A DNA stretch of 11,151 nucleotides from the NCBI GenBank assembly GCA_035622995.1, contig DASPUI010000221.1, positions 1 through 11,151 of the forward strand, written 5' to 3'. This document shows positions 6,126 through 11,151 of the stretch, one piece after another. Positions within the stretch are counted from its first letter, which is position 1; the number at the start of each line of letters is the position of its first letter. This DNA is from DASPUI01 sp035622995. Lineage in GTDB: Bacteria; Verrucomicrobiota; Verrucomicrobiia; Chthoniobacterales; UBA10450. A model generated the notes under the pieces. That model was given only the letters and a program-made list of their open reading frames with translations. It had not been told where the DNA came from and ran no database searches. The position numbers and the translations under genes were made by a program.

Positions 6126-6965
6126 TTAATGTTTGATTTGCATGCCACGATTGTCCGCCGTCGTAATAATCACTCGGGCCGATTTCAATTTCGCGGCGTT
6201 TTGCATCGCCAGCGCAATCTTTCGTGCGCTGCGCACCGTGACCGCGCAAATGGTCGAGCCACTGCCACTCAAGAAAGCGCCAAGTGCGCCGGCCTTTTCG
6301 GCTGCTGCGATCACCCGCGGCAAAATCGGGATCAGCCTGGTTCGAAATGGTTGATGCAGTTGATCAACAAATGCGCCACGCAGTTTTTCGTATTCACCGG
6401 AAGCGAAGGCCGCTGCGATCGCACACGCATTTCCACAGCTTTCCACTGCTGCAACGCGCGATATTTTTGCCGGCAGGATTTTTCGCGCGGCCGGCGTTTC
6501 GATTTCGAAACCCGGAATCAACAGAACGAAATATAATCCCGATGACACGTTAAAGTGTTGAACAATTCGATCGCGGACGACAGTAAAACCGCCAAAAGAA
6601 GACGGCGCGGCGTTATCGGGATGGCCTTCCAGTTCTACGCACAGACGAAAAATCGATAATCGATCGAGCAGCATTCCACTAATTCGATTCAATCCTGCCA
6701 AAACGCCCAGCCGGATGGTTGCGCTGCTGCCAAGACCGCGCATCCGTGGAATTTCCTCGGACGTCGAGCAGGAAAACCGAAACGAATCACGCTGCGTGCG
6801 TTTAAAGAACAGTCTTGCAGCTTCATTGACGATTGGCGGAACCAGAGATTGTCCGCTGCGGCTAATCGTAATTTTATTGTAAACGCGGAGCGCAACGCCA
6901 AGGCAATCGAATCCCGGACCGAGATTGGAAGTGCTGGCTGGAACCCGGACCGTAACGCTTTTCAT
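6126..6965 (-). CDS. thrB: Homoserine kinase ThrB (GHMP kinase)
   Basis: ThrB phosphorylates L-homoserine with ATP, the step before threonine synthase. The sequence has the GHMP signature in order: VRVPASTSNLGPGFDCLG at the N-terminus, the ATP loop RGLGSSAT, EGHPDNAAPS, and the C-terminal FLSGSGSTICAV. The first motif is diagnostic for homoserine kinase over other GHMP members. The start is uncertain. ATGs lie at 6989, 6974 and 6965 in the same frame. I chose 6965 (MKSVTVRVPAS) because family members usually start one or two residues before the first strand, and because the 6989 ATG falls inside a palindromic repeat (6986-7059). The other starts would add 8 or 3 residues. The gene is followed 8 bp later by lpxK. 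It is the first gene of the minus-strand series and diverges from the methyltransferase gene. Confidence 0.93.
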   Translation of the reverse strand: MKSVTVRVPASTSNLGPGFDCLGVALRVYNKITISRSGQSLVPPIVNEAARLFFKRTQRDSFRFSCSTSEEIPRMRGLGSSATIRLGVLAGLNRISGMLLDRLSIFRLCVELEGHPDNAAPSSFGGFTVVRDRIVQHFNVSSGLYFVLLIPGFEIETPAARKILPAKISRVAAVESCGNACAIAAAFASGEYEKLRGAFVDQLHQPFRTRLIPILPRVIAAAEKAGALGAFLSGSGSTICAVTVRSARKIALAMQNAAKLKSARVIITTADNRGMQIKH

Positions 6966-6985
6966 CAATCGCATGTCAGGCTTTG

Positions 6986-7059
6986 TCATTCCGAGAAATC
7001 GAGGAATCGCTTACTGTAAACAGAAATAGTGAGAGATGTCTCCATTCCGATCGGCATGA
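6986..7059. repeat. Imperfect 74-nt palindrome of the CATTCCGAG...GAGGAATC type
   Basis: The left arm (6986-7017) and right arm (7026-7059) fold into one long imperfect hairpin. TCAT pairs with ATGA and CCGA (6991-6994) with TCGG (7051-7054). After a small asymmetric bulge, about sixteen further positions from 6998 to 7017 pair with 7026 to 7045 with only a few mismatches, around an 8-nt loop. The left-arm words CATTCCGAG and CGAGGAATC match, from memory, a dispersed intergenic element common in several phyla that usually ends in the reverse complement. This copy is decayed. It lies in the divergent thrB/methyltransferase gap and contains an in-frame ATG that could be mistaken for the thrB start. 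Confidence 0.65.
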
Positions 7060-7066
7060 GAAAACG

Positions 7067-7984
7067 ATGATTAACAGATTCGAATGGCTCGATCCGGCGC
7101 TGCTGCGCCAGTTCGAACGGGAAGGAACGAACGCCCATCGACTGTGCACGACCGATCGCGGGTGGGTCGAACGTTTCGGGCGGGACATCTTGATTTCATT
7201 TCAAAACCAGACTGAGCGCGAAAAATCCGTGAGTGATTTTCTGGCATGGACAAAAACTGTGCAGTTTGGTTTCGATCGCATTTTCGGCCGCCTCTTGCCG
7301 AAACAAAGTGTCGAGCGGGCGGCACCACGATTGTTGTCGGGCGACTCCAGTGCAAGCCCGCGAACCACCGTAACGGAACGAAGATTGAAATTCGGAATCG
7401 ATTTTGCCGCCGGATATTCGGTTGGGCTATTCATCGATCAAAGAGAGAATCGCGCGGTCGTCCGCGAATTGGCGCCGCGACGACTGCTTAATTGTTTCGC
7501 TTTCACTTGCAGCTTTTCGGTAGCCGCCGCCTCAGCCGGTACGCAAACGGTCAACGTCGACCTTTCGAAAAAATGGCTCGCGCGCGGCCGGGAAAATTTT
7601 CGATTGAACGGTTTGTCGACAAATGGGCATCGTTTTATCGAGGACGACGTTCGCCCGTTCCTGCGGCGTTTGGCGCGACGGAGCGAGAAATTCGATGTGA
7701 TCATTCTCGATCCGCCGACCTTCTCGCGCGCGCCTGGCGGAAAAGCATTTCGCGTCGAACACGATTTTGCGGATCTGCTTTTGGGCGCGCTCGAACTCAC
7801 GATCGGCGGTGCGCAAATCCTGCTTTCGACAAATTGCGCGACGCTCGACACGCGATCTTTGGAAACAGTTGCACGATTCTGCCTCAGGCAGACCGGGCGC
7901 GTCGGGACATTCCGTTACTCGAAACAGCCGATTGACCTCCCACCCGGCGGCGGAGCGAGCAGCGGCTGGCTGACTTTGCGTTGA
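7067..7984 (+). CDS. Class I SAM-dependent rRNA methyltransferase (RlmI/RlmK-like, PF10672 type)
   Basis: The 305-residue product matches the Methyltrans_SAM family (PF10672), related to the catalytic domain of the 23S rRNA cytosine-5/guanine methyltransferases RlmI and RlmK. Motifs in order are YSVGLFIDQRENR (117-129), the SAM-binding LLNCFAFTCSFSVAAA (140-155), VDLSKKWLARGRENFRLNGL (165-184), DDV (193-195) and the catalytic-type LDPPTFSR (214-221). The N-terminal PUA RNA-binding domain of RlmI is missing, replaced by about 110 residues of less conserved sequence, so the RNA target is uncertain. ATG at 7067 (MINRFEWLDP) is preferred. The frame stays open back to a TTG at 6983, but those 28 codons come from the palindromic repeat. 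The stop (7982-7984) lies shortly before the YqjD-like gene and just overlaps a possible TTG start of it. Confidence 0.87.
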   Translation: MINRFEWLDPALLRQFEREGTNAHRLCTTDRGWVERFGRDILISFQNQTEREKSVSDFLAWTKTVQFGFDRIFGRLLPKQSVERAAPRLLSGDSSASPRTTVTERRLKFGIDFAAGYSVGLFIDQRENRAVVRELAPRRLLNCFAFTCSFSVAAASAGTQTVNVDLSKKWLARGRENFRLNGLSTNGHRFIEDDVRPFLRRLARRSEKFDVIILDPPTFSRAPGGKAFRVEHDFADLLLGALELTIGGAQILLSTNCATLDTRSLETVARFCLRQTGRVGTFRYSKQPIDLPPGGGASSGWLTLR

Positions 7985-8016
7985 CCAATCAACCTACGCG
8001 AGCAATCGTAGTTGAG

Positions 8017-8298
8017 ATGGCGAAGCAATTTCACGGCGATTCAGGCGACCTGGCAGAGCGCGGATTGCAATACACCAGGGAGCAATTCGACGAATTGATG
8101 AATCAGACCGAGGAATATGTTCGTACAAATCCGGCGCAAGCGCTTTTCTGTGCGTTCGTAGCCGGATTTATTTTGAACCGTTTGCCGGTCGGACGAATTC
8201 TGGGAGGAGTCTTCCGGCTGGCTCTATTCGCGCTCAAGCCGGCGATCCTGGTTTATGGCGCGGCCAGATTGTATCAGGCAATCGAAGAGGAAAAGTAG
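8017..8298 (+). CDS. Small membrane protein, YqjD/ElaB (DUF883)-like
   Basis: A 93-residue protein. Residues 1-38 are hydrophilic and probably helical (GLQYTREQFDELMNQTEEY), then YVRTNPAQALFCAFVAGFIL introduces the first membrane segment (about 40-55). A second hydrophobic stretch follows (62-84) and the end is EEEK. The 'YVR-NP-QA' junction into a glycine/alanine helix is the hallmark of the DUF883 group, whose E. coli members YqjD and ElaB are inner-membrane proteins reported to bind ribosomes in stationary phase. Usually only one membrane helix is present; the second is unusual. The start is either ATG 8017 or TTG 7981, which would overlap the methyltransferase stop by four bases (TTGA). 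Neither has a good ribosome site. ATG is preferred because residues added by the TTG (TNQPTRAIVVE) look unlike the family. Confidence 0.7.
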   Translation: MAKQFHGDSGDLAERGLQYTREQFDELMNQTEEYVRTNPAQALFCAFVAGFILNRLPVGRILGGVFRLALFALKPAILVYGAARLYQAIEEEK

Positions 8299-8333
8299 GC
8301 CGATCAAACGGACCTGGCCCGAACCGAAAATCG

Positions 8334-8364
8334 TGGCGTTGGTGATATCCTCCAATTAGCGCCA
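8334..8364. terminator. Hairpin between convergent genes, candidate terminator
   Basis: TGGCG (8334-8338) pairs with CGCCA (8360-8364), and adjacent TTGG (8339-8342) pairs with CCAA (8352-8355) over a 9-nt loop, with four unpaired bases (TTAG) on one side. It lies in the 72-bp gap where the YqjD-like gene and dodecin converge, 6 bases from the dodecin stop. No good T-tract follows on either strand, so termination is a guess from position. Confidence 0.35.
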
Positions 8365-8370
8365 GCCAAC

Positions 8371-8580
8371 TTAATCGTCGAGGGTGAAACCGACTTTGAG
8401 CGTAACCTGCCAATGCGCGATTTTTCCATCATCGAGATAACCGCGTGTCTCGATTACTTCAAACCAGCGCATGTTACGCACCGTTTTCCGGGCTCGTTCG
8501 AGCGCTTTCTTTACTGCGTCATCAAAGCTTTTCGGCGACGAGCCGACCAATTCAATTTTTTTATAAACGTGTTCCGACAT
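8371..8580 (-). CDS. Dodecin, flavin-binding storage protein
   Basis: Dodecins form hollow 12-mers that bind flavins at subunit interfaces; some bacterial members also bind coenzyme A. The 69-residue protein has the family layout of one strand (VYKKIELVGSS), one helix (SFDDAVKKALERARKTV) and two strands (RWFEVIETRGYLDDG, then IAHWQVTLKVGFTLDD). Trp39 corresponds to the flavin-stacking Trp, and Gln58 in HWQVTLKVGF to the conserved Gln that contacts the isoalloxazine ring. The ATG at 8578-8580 is chosen. The frame is open to 8793, but the additional 71 residues have no family similarity and overlap the acsA start region on the other strand. There is no Shine-Dalgarno site before the ATG. The gene diverges from acsA with 102 bp between start codons, which may link its expression to acetate/CoA metabolism, though that is only inference. 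Confidence 0.92.
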   Translation of the reverse strand: MSEHVYKKIELVGSSPKSFDDAVKKALERARKTVRNMRWFEVIETRGYLDDGKIAHWQVTLKVGFTLDD

Positions 8581-8682
8581 GATGACATTGTTTGGTTGAG
8601 CAGGAGCGAAAACAATCGAAATCTCCTTCGCAAACGGACCGCGCTTGCCGCGCCGGTTTGTTGTAGATATTAGAAGCTGCCG
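8581..8682. promoter_or_regulatory. Divergent dodecin/acsA control region
   Basis: This 102-bp gap must carry promoters for both divergent genes. A weak sigma-70-like pair on the plus strand is TTGCCG (8645-8650) and TATTAG (8668-8673) with a 17-bp spacer, four of six matches each. That would put the transcript start very close to the acsA ATG and overlap its AGAAG ribosome-site-like word (8672-8676). A GC-rich imperfect palindrome, ACCGCGC (8638-8644) with GCGCCGGT (8650-8657), could be an operator. None of these is strong. Confidence 0.3.
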
Positions 8683-10629
8683 ATGCACGATCAGATCGAG
8701 TCGCATTTGAAGGAGAAACGCGTCTTTAAAGCCGCGAAGGAATTTTCGCGCAACGCGCAGATCAAATCCTTGGGCCATTACCGCCGGCTGCATCGCGAAT
8801 CATTACAACAGCCCGACAAATTTTGGACGCGAGAAGCGCGCGAACTCGCCTGGCAGAAACGATGGCGAAAGATTGTCGAATGGAAAGCGCCCTTCGCAAA
8901 GTGGTTTGTCGGCGGTAAATTGAACGTCTCGGAAAATTGCCTGGACCGCCATCTCGCGACGCATCGCCGCAACAAAGCAGCAATAATTTGGGAAGGAGAG
9001 CCGGGCGAAAAACGCACCTTAACCTATCAGCAGTTGCATCACGAAGTCTGCCGTTTTGCGAATGTTCTGAAGCGAAACAAGATTGGCAAAGGCGATCGCG
9101 TCATCATTTATTTGCCGACAATTCCCGAAGCCGCGATTGCAATGCTGTCCTGCGCGCGGATCGGCGCGGTGCATTCGGTCGTTTTCGGCGGATTCAGTGC
9201 CGATAGTATTCGGGATCGGATCGAAGACAGCGGTGCAGTCGCGGTCATCACTGCGGACGGCGGTTTTCGACGCGGCGGGATCGTGCAACTCAAAAAAAAT
9301 GTCGATGATGCACTGCGCGGCGGCAGTTCAGTCAAGCGCGTCATCGTTTTCCGGCGGGCGGGCAACGAGATTCACATCGAGGACGGCCGCGACGTTTGGT
9401 GGCATCGCGAACTGGAGTACGTTGATGCCGATTGTCCGCCGCTGCCACTCGAAAGCGAGCATCCGCTCTACATTCTTTACACCAGTGGCTCGACTGGAAA
9501 ACCAAAAGGCATTTTGCACACCACCGGCGGCTACCTGGTTGGAGTTTACACGACCACAAAATACGTTTTCGATATCCGCGACAGCGATATTTTTTGGTGC
9601 ACGGCCGACGTCGGCTGGGTTACCGGCCACAGCTACGTCGTTTACGGCCCGCTCGCCAACGGAGCGACCACATTCATGTACGAAGGCGCGCCCAACTGGC
9701 CGGAGCCCGACCGGTTTTGGAAAATTATTGAGCAAAACCGCATCAACATTTTTTACACGGCACCGACCGCGATTCGCGCCTTCATTCGCTGGGGCGATCA
9801 ATGGATCGACAAGTATGATTTGTCGTCGCTCCGTCTTCTCGGAACGGTCGGCGAACCGATCAATCCGGAAGCGTGGATCTGGTATTTCAAAAAGATCGGG
9901 CGCGGGCGGTGTCCGATCGTCGATACTTGGTGGCAAACGGAAACCGGCGCGATCATGATCACGCCGTTGCCCGGCGCGATTCCAACGAAGCCCGGCAGCG
10001 CGACGCTTCCTTTCTTCGGCGTTGATGCCGCAATTGTCGATCAACGTGGAAACGAAGTGGGCCCGAATGTCGGGGGGAAATTGATCATTCGGAAGCCATG
10101 GCCCTCAATGTTACGGACGATCTACGGAGACAAGGAGCGCTATCAAAAGCAATATTGGAGCGAATTTAAGGGCAACTATCTCACTGGAGATGGCGCGCGC
10201 CGGGACGAAGACGGATACTTTTGGATTGTCGGCCGGATCGACGATGTATTGAATGTCGCCGGTCATCGCCTTGGCACATCCGAAATCGAAAGCGCGCTCG
10301 TTAGTCATGTGCGAGTGGCGGAAGCTGCTGTTGTTGGGCGTCCTGACGAAGTAAAAGGTCAAAGCGTGGTTGCATTTGTCACATTGAAGAGCGGCATCGA
10401 AGCGAGCAGAGATTTGAAGAACGAACTGCGCGATCACGTGGGGGTGCATATTGGCGCGATTGCCAAACCCGATGAGGTCCGTTTCGCCGAAGCGCTTCCG
10501 AAAACACGCAGTGGAAAAATTATGCGGCGGCTGCTGAAGGAAATTGCCAGTGGCGCAAAAGTGACGGGCGACACAACTACGCTGGAAGATTTTAGCGTCC
10601 TGGCGAGATTGGCGGAATCAGAGGAGTAA
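8683..10629 (+). CDS. acsA: Acetyl-CoA synthetase (AMP-forming)
   Basis: Acs activates acetate to acetyl-AMP and then acetyl-CoA. The 648-residue product has the family's usual length and all hallmarks. The N-terminal domain begins near residue 30 with GHYRRLHRESLQQPDKFW. The CoA-side block ARIGAVHSVVFGGFSADS (158-175) and the nucleotide loop YTSGSTGKPKG (266-276) follow. Next come GWVTGHSYVVYGPL (311-324) and DTWWQTETGA (414-423), whose Trp restricts the pocket to acetate. The C-terminal domain contains GRIDDVLNVAGHRLGTSEIE (517-536) and PKTRSGKIMRR (606-616), with Lys612 the catalytic lysine that is commonly reversibly acetylated. The ATG at 8683 has AGAAG seven bases upstream. The protein is complete, with no broken motif. 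Two bases separate its stop from the next start, so the downstream coiled-coil gene is probably in the same transcript. No acetyltransferase or deacetylase gene is in view. Confidence 0.97.
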   Translation: MHDQIESHLKEKRVFKAAKEFSRNAQIKSLGHYRRLHRESLQQPDKFWTREARELAWQKRWRKIVEWKAPFAKWFVGGKLNVSENCLDRHLATHRRNKAAIIWEGEPGEKRTLTYQQLHHEVCRFANVLKRNKIGKGDRVIIYLPTIPEAAIAMLSCARIGAVHSVVFGGFSADSIRDRIEDSGAVAVITADGGFRRGGIVQLKKNVDDALRGGSSVKRVIVFRRAGNEIHIEDGRDVWWHRELEYVDADCPPLPLESEHPLYILYTSGSTGKPKGILHTTGGYLVGVYTTTKYVFDIRDSDIFWCTADVGWVTGHSYVVYGPLANGATTFMYEGAPNWPEPDRFWKIIEQNRINIFYTAPTAIRAFIRWGDQWIDKYDLSSLRLLGTVGEPINPEAWIWYFKKIGRGRCPIVDTWWQTETGAIMITPLPGAIPTKPGSATLPFFGVDAAIVDQRGNEVGPNVGGKLIIRKPWPSMLRTIYGDKERYQKQYWSEFKGNYLTGDGARRDEDGYFWIVGRIDDVLNVAGHRLGTSEIESALVSHVRVAEAAVVGRPDEVKGQSVVAFVTLKSGIEASRDLKNELRDHVGVHIGAIAKPDEVRFAEALPKTRSGKIMRRLLKEIASGAKVTGDTTTLEDFSVLARLAESEE

Positions 10630-10630
10630 C

Positions 10631-11151
10631 TTGAGTTTTATTACGACAGGGTTCCGCGAGATCGGGCTAAAAATTCGACGACAAAAAACGCGGATTGCGC
10701 TGCGGCACGAAAAGCGATTGCTGCAAAAGAGTGAAATCAATCTCGGACGGGAAGGCACGTCGCAAGCGGCGAATTTTCCCGAGCTGCGCAACGAAATCGT
10801 CGCGCTGAAGAAACTTGAGCAGGAGCAGAAGGAAGTGGCGCTACGCATCGCGCAGATTGAAGAGGGCATCAAAAAAATCGAGGCGCAGCGCCAGGACAAT
10901 ACCCGGGAACAAAGTGCCGCGCTCTCACAGTTGGAAGCGGAAAAGAAACCGATTTTGCAGCGGCGCAACGAAGCCAAGAGCGCAGCTGAAGTCTGTGAGC
11001 GCGAACTCGGCGGGGTTGATCAGCGAATTCAGGCCAACGATGCGGCAGATCGCGATTTGCTGAAACGCCTCTCAGAGCTACAAGCGCAGACACCACCGCC
11101 GGCAGACCTCGAAGCGCAGTCAGCCGCCATCGCCGCCCGGCGTGTTCGTTT
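10631..11151 (+). CDS. Coiled-coil protein of unknown function (5' part, runs off the window)
   Basis: I do not recognise this protein. The frame is open from a TTG at 10631-10633 to the window end (173 codons). It begins SFITTGFREIGLKIRRQKTR, a basic, partly amphipathic segment. It then becomes strongly heptad-like and rich in Glu, Lys, Gln, Arg, Leu and Ala, with few Gly or Pro from about residue 50 to 150. A PPP break occurs before the window edge. The TTG is supported by GAGGAG (10621-10626), four bases upstream and overlapping the end of acsA, one of the few strong Shine-Dalgarno sequences in the window. The gene therefore looks translationally coupled to acsA. It lacks a signal peptide at this end. 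Possible roles are a cytoskeletal, scaffold or membrane-adaptor protein with domains further downstream, but nothing visible decides. Confidence 0.75.
   Translation, partial: MSFITTGFREIGLKIRRQKTRIALRHEKRLLQKSEINLGREGTSQAANFPELRNEIVALKKLEQEQKEVALRIAQIEEGIKKIEAQRQDNTREQSAALSQLEAEKKPILQRRNEAKSAAEVCERELGGVDQRIQANDAADRDLLKRLSELQAQTPPPADLEAQSAAIAARRVR

Noticed and set aside
6118..6249. N-terminal extension of LpxK by 44 residues
   Set aside because: It overlaps thrB in another frame, has no LpxK similarity, and a good ATG lies at 6117.
6983..7066. Extension of the methyltransferase to a TTG at 6983
   Set aside because: The codons come from the palindromic repeat and give a sequence without family similarity.
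8581..8793. N-terminal extension of dodecin by 71 residues
   Set aside because: Dodecins are about 70 residues long and start at MSEHVYKK; the extension runs antisense to the acsA start.
9083..9958. Open frame of 291 codons on the plus strand
   Set aside because: Out-of-frame shadow of acsA, with a low-complexity Ser/Thr/Arg composition.
9328..10044. Long open frame (238 codons) on the minus strand
   Set aside because: It lies wholly inside acsA, is rich in Arg, Ala and Asn, and shows no domain; it is a shadow of a well-conserved gene.

Overview
The window looks like chromosomal DNA from a Gram-negative bacterium of moderate GC content. An LpxK kinase (lipid A synthesis) shows the Gram-negative outer membrane. 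The styles of the homoserine kinase, the Pol-domain LigD and the paired cupins resemble soil Verrucomicrobiota such as Chthoniobacter or Udaeobacter relatives. That placement is inference from memory of these families, not a database result. Coding density is very high. No stretch over 300 bases lacks a gene, and I see no tRNA, rRNA, CRISPR array, insertion sequence or prophage gene.

Layout. Bases 1-82 are the tail of a plus-strand FtsX/MacB-type ABC transporter permease. From 143 to about 6965, nine genes run on the minus strand. In transcription order they are homoserine kinase (thrB), LpxK, a stand-alone LigD-type NHEJ polymerase domain, a secreted six-repeat TolB-like propeller, three cupins (the first two are close paralogues), a YhhQ-type queuosine-precursor transporter, and a MoCo-carrier-like SLOG/Rossmann protein. 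Spacing is mostly under 65 bp, so much of this may be one or a few operons. From 7067 the plus strand carries an RlmI/RlmK-like SAM methyltransferase and a small YqjD/DUF883-like membrane protein. A dodecin gene on the minus strand (8371-8580) then diverges from acetyl-CoA synthetase (acsA, 8683-10629). A coiled-coil protein of unknown function is cut off by the window end.

The genes are mainly housekeeping: threonine synthesis, lipid A, acetate activation, flavin buffering, queuosine salvage and RNA methylation. The accessory part is the LigD-Pol / propeller / triple-cupin block. Non-coding structure sits in the short gaps: a degenerate 74-nt palindrome between thrB and the methyltransferase, a triple CAGATT repeat upstream of the LigD gene, and several hairpins next to start or stop codons. 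Aligning the two paralogous cupins fixes a GTG start for one of them.

I found no clear defence island or obviously new enzyme system. The most noteworthy items are the cupin trio with its structured gaps, the uncoupled NHEJ polymerase, and the dodecin/acsA divergent pair.
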